Below are positions 16,308-24,083 of a stretch of DNA of 32,860 nucleotides, piece by piece. Location of the stretch: positions 1-32,860 of the forward strand of contig JACPDR010000017.1 in assembly GCA_016183935.1 (NCBI GenBank). The letters are read 5' to 3'. The stretch is from Caulobacterales bacterium. GTDB taxonomy: Bacteria > Pseudomonadota > Alphaproteobacteria > Caulobacterales > Caulobacteraceae. Within the stretch, counting starts at the first letter, position 1. The number at the start of each line of letters is the position of its first letter. Below the pieces are notes generated by a model that was given only the letters and a program-made list of their open reading frames with translations, did not search any database and was not told the DNA's origin. Made by a program: the position numbers and the translations under genes.

Positions 16308-16832
16308 ATGAAACGTCTGCTGCTCGCCGCCATCGTGTGCGCGGCCGCCGGCCCCGCCTCGGCGGAGATCGTCGCCCGCTCGGACAATGGCTTCAGCCTG
16401 TCCTTCGAACGCCGCGTGCCGGCCTCGCCCGAGGCCGTGCTCAACGCCCTGGCCTTGCCGGGCGCCTGGTGGAGCGACGCCCACACCTACTCCGGCTCCG
16501 CCTCCAACATCACGGTCGACCTGCGTCCCGGCGGCTGCTGGTGCGAGGCCCTGCCGGGCGGCGGGGTCAAGCACGCCGAGGCGGTGCTGGTCTGGCCCGA
16601 GCAGCGGATGGTGCGCTTTGACGCCCCCTTCGGGCCCCTGCAGGACATCGGGGTCGACGCCGTCCTGACCATGACCTGGGCGGACGCGGCCGACGGGTCG
16701 GGGCTGGCGCTGAAATGGACCTTCGTCGTCAGCGGGACCGGCGCCGGCGCCATGGCGGGTCCCGTTGACGGCGTTCTGGCCGAGCAGTTCGGCCGCTTCG
16801 CCGGCCACCTCTCCACGGCGCCTGGCGCTTGA
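16308..16832 (+). CDS. Exported SRPBCC-like protein
   Basis: A 174-residue protein with a signal peptide (MKRLLLAAIVCAAAGPASA, cleavage near residue 19). The mature part looks like a START/SRPBCC lipid- or ligand-binding fold: VPASPEAVLNALALPGAWWSDAHTYSGSASNITVDLRPGG contains the typical helix then W-W-x-x-x-H-T-x-S. It continues with CWCEALPGGG, MVRFDAPFGPLQD and ALKWTFVVSGTGAG. No ligand can be inferred. The start ATG 16308 has GGGAGG upstream; the open frame from 16260 would mask the signal peptide. Its stop overlaps the TTG start of the next gene (TTGA), indicating translational coupling. Confidence 0.8.
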   Translation: MKRLLLAAIVCAAAGPASAEIVARSDNGFSLSFERRVPASPEAVLNALALPGAWWSDAHTYSGSASNITVDLRPGGCWCEALPGGGVKHAEAVLVWPEQRMVRFDAPFGPLQDIGVDAVLTMTWADAADGSGLALKWTFVVSGTGAGAMAGPVDGVLAEQFGRFAGHLSTAPGA

Positions 16833-17191
16833 GCGCGCCCGCCGGCGCCGCCGACGCCCTGCGGGCCTTCGGCCTGACCTATCCCGAGGCGCACCTGAAG
16901 AGCCCGTGGCCGGGGCACGCCGACCTCGCCGTGCGCGACAAGACGTTCGCCTACCTCAGCGCCGCCGGGGATCCGTTCAGCATTTCGTGCAAGCTGCCGT
17001 TCACGGGGGCCGAAGCGCGCGAGCTGCCGTTCGTGCAGCCGACCGGCTACGGCCTCGGCAAGAGCGGCTGGGTCACGGCGTCGTGGCCGGACGGAGTCGA
17101 GGATCCGATGGCCCTGTTCCGGTTATGGATCGACGAGAGCTACCGCGCCCAGGCCCCCAAGCGGCTGAGCGCGTTGGCGCCCGCGCCCTGA
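16829..17191 (+). CDS. MmcQ/YjbR-family protein
   Basis: A 120-residue protein of the MmcQ/YjbR family, which has a double-wing CyaY-like fold and is thought to bind DNA, though the role is unsettled. Family marks are LTYPEAHLKSPWPGHADLAVRDKTFAYLS near the N-terminus, ISCKLPF, and GYGLGKSGWVTASW, then LFRLWIDESYRAQAPKRL at the end. The start is TTG at 16829, overlapping the upstream stop in TTGA. No ATG lies in a better place, and the conserved region begins only about 10 residues in. Confidence 0.82.
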   Translation: MSAPAGAADALRAFGLTYPEAHLKSPWPGHADLAVRDKTFAYLSAAGDPFSISCKLPFTGAEARELPFVQPTGYGLGKSGWVTASWPDGVEDPMALFRLWIDESYRAQAPKRLSALAPAP

Positions 17192-17201
17192 CCGGCCCCT
17201 C

Positions 17202-17226
17202 GAACGCTTTGCGCGGGCAGGCGTTC
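17202..17226 (+). terminator. Possible weak terminator or attenuator hairpin
   Basis: GAACGC (17202-17207) and GCGTTC (17221-17226) pair perfectly across a 13-base loop, and TGTTT follows. The stem is short and the T-tract poor, so this may only attenuate transcription into the next gene. Confidence 0.3.
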
Positions 17227-17263
17227 TGTTTCCGGGAGGGCCTGTAGCCGCAGGAGGAAAACC

Positions 17264-17794
17264 ATGGCGGTTCTTTCCCACTCCCACATCCCAGTCACCC
17301 GAACCGAGGTTCCGTGGGCGATCCGGCAGGGCGTCGTCGCCGGAGTCGCGGCCGGCGTCGTATTCGCGGCCTTCGAAATGGTGATGAGCGCGATCATGAT
17401 GGGATTGCCGGCGTTCTGGATGCCGCTTCGCATGATCGGCGCCATCGCGCTCGGCCCGCCGGCCCTCGAGTCCGGCTATTCGCTCGTCGCCGCGGGCGTC
17501 GCCGGCCTGGCCGTCCACGTCGCGCTCGCGGCGATCTACGGCGCCGTGTTCGCGGCCGTCGCGGGCGGCCTGCGGTCTGGCCCGACGATGATCGGGGCGG
17601 CGAGCGCCTACGGCTTCGCCCTGTGGCTGCTCAACTTCTACGTCATCGCCCCGGCCGCCTTCCCGTGGTTCGGCGACGCGAATCCGATGGTCCAGTTCAT
17701 CGCCCACACCGTCTTCTTCGGCTCGGTGCTCGGCTTCGCCCTGTGGCGATCGCACGAAAGGCTTCTGGATCGGGCGGCTCCCGGCATCCTGTAG
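17264..17794 (+). CDS. Conserved four-helix membrane protein, function unknown
   Basis: A 176-residue inner-membrane protein that I do not recognise. Four hydrophobic segments are visible: about 22-50 (VVAGVAAGVVFAAFEMVMSAI), 70-102 (SLVAAGVAGLAVHVALAAIY into the next turn), 109-135 (TMIGAASAYGFALWLLNFYVIA) and 143-160 (MVQFIAHTVFFGSVLGFAL). FEMVMSAIMMGLPAFWMPLRMIGAI carries the most polar and Met residues within the membrane. There is a good ribosome binding site GCAGGAGGAAAACC before ATG 17264. It converges on ahpD, with 8 bp between stop codons and no clear terminator between them. Confidence 0.75.
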   Translation: MAVLSHSHIPVTRTEVPWAIRQGVVAGVAAGVVFAAFEMVMSAIMMGLPAFWMPLRMIGAIALGPPALESGYSLVAAGVAGLAVHVALAAIYGAVFAAVAGGLRSGPTMIGAASAYGFALWLLNFYVIAPAAFPWFGDANPMVQFIAHTVFFGSVLGFALWRSHERLLDRAAPGIL

Positions 17795-17802
17795 CCGGCC
17801 GT

Positions 17803-18336
17803 CTACCCCGCCAGCGCCGTCTCCGAGGCCACGATCCGGCTGGCGGCGTGGACCACGGCGCCGATGCGCAGCGCCGCCTGCACCTGGGTCGCGGGCACGC
17901 CGTGCTTGCGCAGTTCGCCCTCGTGGGCGTCGAGGCAGGCGCCGCAGCCGTTGATGGCCGAAACCGCCGTCGACCAGAGTTCAAAATCAAGCTTGTCGAC
18001 GCCGGGGTTGGCGATGACGTTCATGCGCAGCTTGGCCGGGATGGTCGTGTACTCCTGGTTCTTCATCAGGTGCAGCGACCGGTAGTAGATGTTGTTCATG
18101 CCCATGATGGCGGCGGCCGACTTGGCGGCGCTCATCGCCTCGGGCGACAGCACGGTCGCGGCCTGGGCCTCGATGGCCTTGACCACGGGCGCGACGCCGA
18201 TGGCGTGGGCCGAGGCCAGGAAGGCGCCCCACTTCTGTTGATCGTTCAGCACCGTCTCGGACGCCAGCGAGCCGAGGTTCAGCGAGATGTCCTTGGCGTA
18301 GGCGGGGATGAGGTCGCGCAGGGCGTCGATCGACAT
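17803..18336 (-). CDS. ahpD: Alkyl hydroperoxidase AhpD
   Basis: A 177-residue thiol protein of the carboxymuconolactone-decarboxylase/AhpD fold. In mycobacteria AhpD uses a C-x-x-C pair to reduce the peroxiredoxin AhpC with lipoamide-linked electrons. Here the site is INGCGACLDAHEGELRKHG, with both cysteines and the downstream His (A-H-E) of the catalytic relay intact. The N-terminal helical half begins MSIDALRDLIPAYAKDISLNL as in full-length AhpD. The start ATG at 18336 has AAGGAGA upstream. It lies 197 bp downstream of the damaged ahpC on the same strand. AhpD has weak peroxidase activity alone in other species, but its main partner is disrupted here. Confidence 0.94.
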   Translation of the reverse strand: MSIDALRDLIPAYAKDISLNLGSLASETVLNDQQKWGAFLASAHAIGVAPVVKAIEAQAATVLSPEAMSAAKSAAAIMGMNNIYYRSLHLMKNQEYTTIPAKLRMNVIANPGVDKLDFELWSTAVSAINGCGACLDAHEGELRKHGVPATQVQAALRIGAVVHAASRIVASETALAG

Positions 18337-18533
18337 TGCATGTCTCCTTGGGGGGCTAACGCTCGCGGCGCGGCCGCTCGCTGCCTGAGCCCGATATGTG
18401 CATGAAACGAGCGACGCGCGGCCGCGCTCAAGTCGCGAGGCTCCGCGAGCCGGGCATAGCGCCCAAAAATATCAAGCGAGGGTGGAAGGCGGCGATACAA
18501 ACGCCGCCGCCTCCCACCACTCAGGACGCCGCC
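18337..18533. other. ahpC-ahpD intergenic region with stem-loops
   Basis: These 197 bp contain several G+C-rich dyads: GGCGGCG-ATACAAA-CGCCGCC (18488-18508, perfect 7-bp stem), TCGCG-AGGCTC-CGCGA (near 18441-18456) and a palindromic GCGCGGCCGCGC core (near 18417-18428) that can pair with the similar G+C block around 18370. Read from ahpC, the first hairpin is followed only distantly by ATATTTTTG, so it could attenuate but is not a classic terminator. No gene is seen. Confidence 0.45.
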
Positions 18534-19116
18534 TTACGCAGCGAGCGTCTCGCCGCCCACCGGGCGGTTGCAGGCGCACAGTTCGTCGGTCTGCAGGGCG
18601 TCGACGACGCGCAGGGTGTCCGCCGGGGCGCGGCCGACGTTCAGGTTGGTGACGTAGACGTGCTGCACGACGTTGTGCGGATCGACCACGAAGGTGGCGC
18701 GCAGGGCGACGCCCTCGGCCTCGTCGAGCACGCCCAGCTCACGGGCGAACTTGCCGCCGTTGTCGCTCACGGGCGAACTTGCCGCCGTTGTCGGCGAACT
18801 GCCAGATCGGCAGCTTGTTCAGGTCGGCGTGGTCACGCCGCCAGGCCAGCTTGACGAACTCGTTGTCGGTCGAGCCGCCCAGGACGACGGTGTCGCGGTC
18901 GTCGAAATCGCGGGCCAGCGAGGCGAATTCGGCGATCTCGGTCGGGCAGACGAAGGTGAAGTCCTTCGGGTAGAAGAAGATGACCTTCCACTTGCCCTCG
19001 AAGCTGTCCTGGGTGATCGGCTCGAAGGCCGAGACGCCGTTCTCTTCGTGGCTGTTGAAGCCCGGCTTCACGCCGATGATCTTGAATTCCGGCAGTTTTT
19101 GACCGACGCCCAACAT
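18534..19116 (-). pseudogene. ahpC: AhpC peroxiredoxin, frameshifted by a 28-bp tandem duplication
   Basis: An AhpC-type two-Cys peroxiredoxin that reduces H2O2 and organic peroxides. From ATG 19116 the frame gives MLGVGQKLPEFKIIGVKPGF and the peroxidatic Cys57 in FTFVCPTE. It runs natively to Glu117 (GGKFARE), then reads eight foreign residues and stops at 18739. The rest of the protein (ELGVLDEAEGVALRATF... ELCACNRPVGGETLAA), with Cys171 and Cys173 expected to resolve the disulfide, is in another frame. Deleting either copy of the repeat at 18738-18793 restores one 184-codon frame. The three-Cys layout matches AhpC proteins that partner AhpD. The duplication also creates a GTG (18770) that could start the C-terminal 78-codon piece. 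An assembly error is the main alternative to a real mutation. Confidence 0.92.
18738..18793. repeat. Perfect 28-bp tandem duplication inside ahpC
   Basis: Positions 18738-18765 and 18766-18793 are identical, beginning CTCACGGGCG and ending CCGTTGTCG. Twenty-eight is not a multiple of three, so the ahpC frame shifts. Only one base of homology (G) is seen at the junction. The perfect identity suggests a recent event or an artefact. Confidence 0.97.
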
Positions 19117-19234
19117 GCGCTGTTCTCCTGATGGTTCTGGTTCTGGAAACGGTGGAGCGCCGGGGGAGCGGCGCCGCAGCCGCGAATTGGCCCGTGCGCT
19201 GCACAAAGTCAATCTCTGGTAACGGATTTATTCC

Positions 19235-19271
19235 ATAGATTTTGTCTATGATCATCATAGGCTGACGACGT
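19235..19271 (-). promoter_or_regulatory. OxyR-type binding site upstream of ahpC
   Basis: ATAG (19235-19238), N7, CTAT (19246-19249), N7, ATAG (19257-19260) matches three of the four quarter-sites of the classical OxyR element ATAG-N7-CTAT-N7-ATAG-N7-CTAT. The fourth position (19268-19271) reads ACGT. The site lies about 120 bp upstream of the ahpC start and 75 bp from the divergent SIMPL-gene start. A possible ahpC -35 (TTGACT, minus strand, 19207-19212) is nearby. OxyR control is inferred from the motif and the peroxiredoxin target; no oxyR gene is in the window. Confidence 0.72.
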
Positions 19272-19345
19272 CTGACGATCGGGGTTCGGGCGCTTTACCG
19301 GCCCCCCGCCCCCGGGCACGGTCCGGGCCTGACAAGGAGCCCGCC

Positions 19346-20224
19346 ATGAACCGACTGATCGCCGCCGCGCTGGCTGCCGCCATGGCCGCGCCGGCCGTCG
19401 CCGCCGCCCAGACGCCGCCCGCCACCATCGGCGAGCGCTACATCCCCGCGCCCTGGTGGATGCGCGAGCCGGTGATCGCCTCGATCGGTCAGGTGCGCAC
19501 CCAGGTGCCGGCCAACCGCGCCGGCTTCAGCGCCAGCTTCCAGTCGATCGACCGCACCGCCGCCGACGCCTCGCGCAAGGCCGCCGACCAGATCCGGGCG
19601 CTCAGCCAGGCCCTGGCCGCCTACGGCGTCGACGTCGTCCGGGTCGAGACGACGGTGTCCACCCGGCCGCTCTACGACCAGTACCGCGACGAGGGCGGCG
19701 TGCTGCGCGACAACGCCCGCGCCGACCAGATCGAGCGCTACCAGGCCGACGCCACCATCAGCGTCACGGTCCGCGACACGCGGGTGCTGGAGCGGGTCTA
19801 CGCCACCGTCGTCGCCTCCCAGCCGACCTCGATCGGCCAGGTCGGGTTCAATCTCGAGCCGGACAATGCGGTGAAGACCTGGCTGCAGGGCGAGGCGGTC
19901 AAGGACGCCGCCGCCCGGGCCCGCGCCGCCGCCTCCAACGCCGGGGCCTCGCTGGGCGGGGTCAAGGTGATCGACCCGACCGGCCGCGCCTGCGAGACCG
20001 ACGTCCTGGCCGGCTGGCCCGCCTACGGCTCGGGCGGCCTCGCCACCGATGTCGATTTCCAGCCCGCCTTCGTGCCGCCATCCGCCCCGCCGCCGCCGCC
20101 GTCGCCGGTCGCCCGGCAACGGGGCGCGCCCAGCGAAGAGCAGATCGAATCGGCGCGCCTCGCCCTGCAGCCGCCGCTGCGCGAACTGACCGACCAGGCC
20201 TGCGTGGTCTACGGCCTGAACTGA
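19346..20224 (+). CDS. Exported SIMPL-domain (DUF541) protein
   Basis: A 292-residue periplasmic protein. A signal peptide (MNRLIAAALAAAMAAPAVAAAQ, cleavage near residue 21) precedes a SIMPL/DUF541 domain (about 40-215): IASIGQVRTQVPANRAGFSASFQS, then the long helix with AADQIRALSQALAAYGVDVVRVET, and later ATISVTVRD and IGQVGFNLEP. The C-terminal part is Pro-rich (about 245-260) with a short Cys-containing end (DQACVVYGLN). The family is linked to envelope stress in some species, but its activity is unknown. AAGGAGC lies before ATG 19346. It is divergent from ahpC and shares its 229-bp control region, so peroxide control of this gene is possible but unproven. Confidence 0.82.
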   Translation: MNRLIAAALAAAMAAPAVAAAQTPPATIGERYIPAPWWMREPVIASIGQVRTQVPANRAGFSASFQSIDRTAADASRKAADQIRALSQALAAYGVDVVRVETTVSTRPLYDQYRDEGGVLRDNARADQIERYQADATISVTVRDTRVLERVYATVVASQPTSIGQVGFNLEPDNAVKTWLQGEAVKDAAARARAAASNAGASLGGVKVIDPTGRACETDVLAGWPAYGSGGLATDVDFQPAFVPPSAPPPPPSPVARQRGAPSEEQIESARLALQPPLRELTDQACVVYGLN

Positions 20225-20268
20225 CCGGCTCGGGTTGACGGCCGCCGGCCGCCGGGCGACCGAAGGGG

Positions 20269-20697
20269 ATGACCCACCCCTTCCAGGCCGACCCCGCCTT
20301 CGATCCCGGCTCCGTCGAGGTCTGCGACTGGCCGCTATGTCAGGTCCGGCTGCAGGACGACGCCCGTTTCCCGTGGCTGATCCTGATTCCCCGCCGCCCC
20401 GGCCTGCGCGAGCTTGAGGACCTGACCTCCGGAGACCGGACCCTGCTGATGGAGGAGATCGTGCGCGCCGGAGAGGCCGTACGGCTGTTGGGCGAGGCGG
20501 AGGGGCGGCCGGTCGAGAAGCTGAATGTCGCCGCCCTGGGCAATGTCACGGCGCAGCTGCACGTGCATGTGGTCGGACGGCGCGCCGACGACGGCCTGTG
20601 GCCCGATCCGGTCTGGGGCCGCGGCGCCGCGCGGCCGCATGGTCCGGGCGCGCTTCAGACGGCGGCTTCGCGCGTGAGACTCAGTCGGCCGGCGTAA
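20269..20697 (+). CDS. HIT-family nucleotide hydrolase/transferase
   Basis: A 142-residue HIT-superfamily protein. The conserved parts are FPWLILIPRRPGLRELEDL (strand and loop), a helix with LLMEEIVRAGEAVRLL, KLNVAALGN, and the histidine motif QLHVHVVGRR. The latter is the H-x-H-x-x form found in the COG0537-like bacterial subgroup, and WPDPVWG follows as in that subgroup. HIT enzymes act on nucleotide phosphoramidates or dinucleoside polyphosphates; the substrate here is unknown. The start at ATG 20269 begins the family sequence. It follows the SIMPL gene by 44 bp, and its 3' end overlaps the convergent next gene by 17 bp. Confidence 0.87.
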   Translation: MTHPFQADPAFDPGSVEVCDWPLCQVRLQDDARFPWLILIPRRPGLRELEDLTSGDRTLLMEEIVRAGEAVRLLGEAEGRPVEKLNVAALGNVTAQLHVHVVGRRADDGLWPDPVWGRGAARPHGPGALQTAASRVRLSRPA

Positions 20698-21235
20698 GGG
20701 ACACCGGGCGGGCCTGCCCCGCCGTGGTCAGCCGACCGCTCCAGCCGATCCGGCCCCGCTCCAGCGCGATCCCGCCGACGCCCTCCAGCGTCAGCGTTCT
20801 TCCGTCGAACACGGCCGCGCCCGAGTCCCGCGCATTGCGCCATCCGCCCTCGGCCCTCCCGGAGCCGGAATCCATCAACACAATCTCATAGAGCGTCCGC
20901 CCCTCCGCATCGACGACCCGCCAGGCGCCGTCCATCGGTCCGGCGGTCTGGTCGGCGCGGATTTCGGCCGAGGCCACCCCCTGTTCGTAGGCGGCCTCCG
21001 CGTCGGTCGGGGTGACCTCGTAGGAGCCGTCATAGGCGTCGACCGTGACCGGCGCGGTCAGCGGCGCGCGGTGCGGGGCGGGGCCGACGTCGCCTTCGGC
21101 GATCTCGCGGCCGAAGTCGGAACCGGGCTCGAACGGACGGATCGCCGGCGCCGTATAGAGCGTCTGCGTCGACGGGTGCGGCGCCGCCTGCGGGGCGAGC
21201 AGGCCGGCCACGGCGGCTAGGATGATCCCCGACAT
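20681..21235 (-). CDS. Exported hypothetical protein
   Basis: A 184-residue protein that I do not recognise. The first 18 or so residues (MSGIILAAVAGLLAPQAA) look like a Sec signal peptide. The rest is Ala/Gly/Asp-rich with likely beta strands (VTVDAYDGSYEVTPTDAEAAYEQGV, then MDGAWRVVDAEGRTLYEIVLMD, and AAVFDGRTLTLEGVGGIALERGRIGWSG). The DGAWRV...GRTLYEIVL pattern suggests a repeated beta-sandwich or lipocalin-like fold, but this is a guess. Codon usage is like that of its neighbours, which supports it being real. The ribosome binding site is weak (TGGGG before the ATG at 21235). It converges with the HIT gene, with 17 bp of overlap. Confidence 0.65.
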   Translation of the reverse strand: MSGIILAAVAGLLAPQAAPHPSTQTLYTAPAIRPFEPGSDFGREIAEGDVGPAPHRAPLTAPVTVDAYDGSYEVTPTDAEAAYEQGVASAEIRADQTAGPMDGAWRVVDAEGRTLYEIVLMDSGSGRAEGGWRNARDSGAAVFDGRTLTLEGVGGIALERGRIGWSGRLTTAGQARPVSLTPAD

Positions 21236-21328
21236 GACCCCAGTCTGCCGCCTTCGGCGTGATCTGGCAAAGCCGGTGCGTCCGCGCCGCGAATTCGTGA
21301 CAGGACGACAAGGAACGCTCGCGCTTCG

Positions 21329-21358
21329 TTGACCCCCGCCGCGCCGCTGGACTAAAGC
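21329..21358 (+). promoter_or_regulatory. Candidate sdh operon promoter
   Basis: TTGACCC (21329-21335), a 15-bp gap and ACTAAAGC (21351-21358) resemble the Caulobacter housekeeping promoter (TTGaCgS, 10-14 bp, GCTANAWC) with six of eight matches at the -10. It would give a leader of about 50 bases before sdhC. In the leader, CTCAG-GTTT-CTGAG (21389-21402) can form a small hairpin close to the start codon. Confidence 0.5.
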
Positions 21359-21414
21359 CTGATCACCGATTTCGAGCGGCTGATTTCGCTCAGGTTTCTG
21401 AGAACCATTCGCAT

Positions 21415-21888
21415 ATGTCGACTTCCCCCTTCCCGGGCGATGCTTCGAACGATCCGACCGACGATCAGTCCGGCCGCTTCGTGCGCCAGCCCAACGGCCG
21501 CGTCCGTCCTCTCTCGCCCCACCTGCAGGTCTGGCGCTGGCACGTCACCATGCTGGCTTCGATCCTTGTCCGCGTCAGCGGCGGGGCGCTGGCGGTCGGC
21601 GCCCTGTTCGTGGTCGCCTGGCTGGCGGCCCTGGCCTTTGGACCCGACGCCTATGCGACCTTCACCGCCTGGATGGGCTCGCCGCTGGGCCTGTTGGTCT
21701 GGATCGGCCTGACCGCCGCCCTGGCCTACCATTTCGCCGGCGGCGTCCGGCACCTGATCTGGGACGCCGGCGAAGGGCTGACGCCGAAGTCGGCCAATCT
21801 GCTGTCCACCGCCTCGATCGCCTTCGCCGTCGTCGTCACGGTCGCCTTCTGGGCCGGGCTGTTCATGACCGGGAGGGTCTCGCTTTGA
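21415..21888 (+). CDS. sdhC: Succinate dehydrogenase cytochrome b556 subunit
   Basis: A 157-residue membrane anchor of complex II. After a polar N-terminus (about 1-33) comes RPLSPHLQVWRWHVTMLASILVRVSGGAL, the family entry motif with the Ser/Arg that line the quinone site. Three membrane helices follow (about 48-75, 88-112 and 128-152). LAYHFAGGVRHLIWDAGEGL contains His residues positioned as the heme b ligand and the R-H-L-x-x-D signature. Start ATG 21415 has no strong ribosome binding site. The stop overlaps the sdhD TTG start (TTGA). Confidence 0.95.
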   Translation: MSTSPFPGDASNDPTDDQSGRFVRQPNGRVRPLSPHLQVWRWHVTMLASILVRVSGGALAVGALFVVAWLAALAFGPDAYATFTAWMGSPLGLLVWIGLTAALAYHFAGGVRHLIWDAGEGLTPKSANLLSTASIAFAVVVTVAFWAGLFMTGRVSL

Positions 21889-22292
21889 GCCACGGGACCA
21901 AAAGCTACATCAAGGGCGTCAAGGTCTCCGAACGCCACGGCGCGGGCGAGTGGGTGCAGGAGCGGCTGTCGTCGCTGATCCTCGTCCCGCTGACCCTGTG
22001 GGGCCTGTGGAGCGGCTGGGTCCTGTCGGGGGCCGGCTATGACGGGGCGCTGGCCTGGTTCCGTTCGCCGCTCAACGCGATCCTGCTGGCCGTCACCCTG
22101 CTGGTCAGCCTGTGGCACATGAACATGGGCCTGAAGGTCATGATCGACGACTACATCCACCGGCCCGTTTCGCGGAACACCCTGGTCGGCCTGATCGGCC
22201 TGCTGTGCGTGATCCTCGCCGCGGCCGGCGTCTTCTTCATCGTGCGACTGGCGCTGGGCTCGGCCCCGCTGCCGGCCGGTTTCGGAGCCTGA
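21885..22292 (+). CDS. sdhD: Succinate dehydrogenase membrane anchor subunit
   Basis: A 135-residue second anchor of complex II with three helices (about 33-53, 61-84 and 100-122). The sequence [20 protein letters not shown] and, later, [16 protein letters not shown] are the family marks; the His in LWHMNMG is the candidate heme ligand and the D-D-Y is conserved at the quinone site. The start is TTG at 21885, overlapping the sdhC stop by four bases. A GGGAGGG site lies just before it. It ends 4 bp before the sdhA GTG. Confidence 0.93.
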   Translation: MSHGTKSYIKGVKVSERHGAGEWVQERLSSLILVPLTLWGLWSGWVLSGAGYDGALAWFRSPLNAILLAVTLLVSLWHMNMGLKVMIDDYIHRPVSRNTLVGLIGLLCVILAAAGVFFIVRLALGSAPLPAGFGA

Positions 22293-22296
22293 TCGC

Positions 22297-24081
22297 GTGG
22301 CTGCTTATGAATTCGTCGACCATGCCTATGACGTCGTGGTCGTGGGGGCGGGCGGTTCCGGCCTGCGCGCGGCCCTCGGCGCGGCCCAGCAGGGGCTGAA
22401 GGTCGCCTGCGTCACCAAGGTCTTCCCGACCCGCTCGCACACCGTGGCGGCCCAGGGCGGCATCTCCGCCTCGCTCGGCAACATGGGCGAGGACAGCTGG
22501 CAGTGGCACATGTACGACACCGTCAAGGGGTCGGACTGGCTGGGCGACCAGGACGCCATCGAATACCTGGTCCGCAACGCGCCCAAGGCCGTCTACGAGC
22601 TCGAGCACTGGGGCGTGCCCTTCTCGCGCACCGACGAGGGCAAGATTTACCAGCGCGCCTTCGGCGGCATGACGCGCAATTTCGGCGAAGGCCCCGTGCA
22701 GCGCACCTGCGCCGCCGCCGACCGCACCGGCCACGCCATCCTGCACACCCTCTACGGCCAGTCGGTGCGCCGCGAGGTCGAGTTCTTCGTCGAATATTTC
22801 GGGCTCGACCTGATCATGCAGGACGGCGCCTGCACCGGCCTGACCGCGCTCCAGCTCGACACCGGCCAGCTGCACCGCTTCCGCGCCAAGATGGTCATCC
22901 TGGCCACCGGCGGTTACGGCCGCGCCTATTTCTCGGCCACCAGCGCCCACACCTGCACCGGCGACGGCAACGCGATGGTGCTGCGCGCCGGCCTGCCGCT
23001 GCAGGACATGGAGTTCGTGCAGTTCCACCCGACCGGCATCTACGGCGCCGGCTGCCTGATCACCGAGGGCGCCCGCGGCGAGGGCGGCTACCTGACCAAC
23101 TCCGAGGGCGAGCGCTTCATGGAGCGCTACGCCCCGACCGTGAAGGACCTCGCCCCACGCGACATGGTCAGCCGCTCCATGACCATCGAGATCCGCGAAG
23201 GGCGCGGCGTGGGTCCGAACAAGGACCACATCCACCTGCACCTCGACCACCTCGATCCGAAGATCCTGCACGAACGCCTGCCCGGCATCTCGGAATCGGC
23301 CAAGATCTTCGCCGGCGTCGACGTGACCAAACAGCCGATCCCGGTGCTGCCGACCGTCCATTACAACATGGGCGGCATCCCCACGAACTATCACGGCGAG
23401 GTCCTGACCAAGGTCGGGGACAATGCCGATACCGTCGTGCCCGGCCTGATGGCGGTGGGCGAGGCGGCCTGCGTCTCGGTGCACGGCGCCAATCGCCTCG
23501 GCTCCAACAGCCTGACCGACCTCGTCGTCTTCGGCCGCGCCGCCGGCCTGCGCTGCGGCGAGACGGTGGACAAGGCCTCGAAGGTGCCCGACGCGCCCGC
23601 CGCCGTCACCGACGGCCACCTGGCGCGGCTCGACCGCTTCCGCCACGCCAACGGTTCGACCCCGACCGCGAAGCTGCGCATCGAGATGCAGCGCGCCATG
23701 CAGTCGGACGCCGCCGTGTTCCGCACCGGCAAGACGCTGGAGGAGGGCGTGGCCAAGCTGCGCGCCATCCACGCCGCCGGCGCCGACATCAAGACCACCG
23801 ACCGCGGCCTGATCTGGAACACCGACCTGGTCGAGACCCTCGAATACGACAACCTGGTCGATCAGGCCCTGGTCACCATCGAGGGGGCGCTGAACCGCAC
23901 CGAGAGCCGCGGCGCCCACGCCCGCGAGGACTTCCCCGAGCGCGACGACGTGAACTGGATGAAGCACACCCTCGCCTGGAAGGTCCCCGGCGACGCGGTG
24001 AAGATCGATTACCGGCCGGTCCACAATTACACGATGTCCGACGACATCGCCTACATCGAGCCCAAGGCTCGGGTGTACTGA
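22297..24081 (+). CDS. sdhA: Succinate dehydrogenase flavoprotein subunit
   Basis: A 594-residue catalytic subunit that oxidises succinate to fumarate with covalently bound FAD. The N-terminal Rossmann motif is [18 protein letters not shown]. The covalent flavin site is His48 in [12 protein letters not shown]. Substrate-site motifs include [23 protein letters not shown] and the catalytic region [19 protein letters not shown]. The C-terminal [16 protein letters not shown] [21 protein letters not shown] is the second FAD contact. The end (HTLAWK...[17 protein letters not shown]) is full length. Start GTG 22297 has CGGAG upstream. Confidence 0.97.
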   Translation: MAAYEFVDHAYDVVVVGAGGSGLRAALGAAQQGLKVACVTKVFPTRSHTVAAQGGISASLGNMGEDSWQWHMYDTVKGSDWLGDQDAIEYLVRNAPKAVYELEHWGVPFSRTDEGKIYQRAFGGMTRNFGEGPVQRTCAAADRTGHAILHTLYGQSVRREVEFFVEYFGLDLIMQDGACTGLTALQLDTGQLHRFRAKMVILATGGYGRAYFSATSAHTCTGDGNAMVLRAGLPLQDMEFVQFHPTGIYGAGCLITEGARGEGGYLTNSEGERFMERYAPTVKDLAPRDMVSRSMTIEIREGRGVGPNKDHIHLHLDHLDPKILHERLPGISESAKIFAGVDVTKQPIPVLPTVHYNMGGIPTNYHGEVLTKVGDNADTVVPGLMAVGEAACVSVHGANRLGSNSLTDLVVFGRAAGLRCGETVDKASKVPDAPAAVTDGHLARLDRFRHANGSTPTAKLRIEMQRAMQSDAAVFRTGKTLEEGVAKLRAIHAAGADIKTTDRGLIWNTDLVETLEYDNLVDQALVTIEGALNRTESRGAHAREDFPERDDVNWMKHTLAWKVPGDAVKIDYRPVHNYTMSDDIAYIEPKARVY

Positions 24082-24083
24082 CC

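Noticed and set aside
17202..17226. Firm terminator between the YjbR-like gene and the membrane protein gene
   Set aside because: The stem is only 6 bp with a 13-base loop and a poor T-tract, so it is listed only as a possible weak site.
18534..18770. Separate 78-codon gene starting at GTG 18770
   Set aside because: Its sequence is the C-terminal part of AhpC and its start exists only because of the duplication. Kept within the ahpC pseudogene, though internal initiation cannot be excluded.
18738..18793. Programmed ribosomal frameshift in ahpC
   Set aside because: There is no slippery sequence or downstream structure, and the exact duplication fully explains the frame change.
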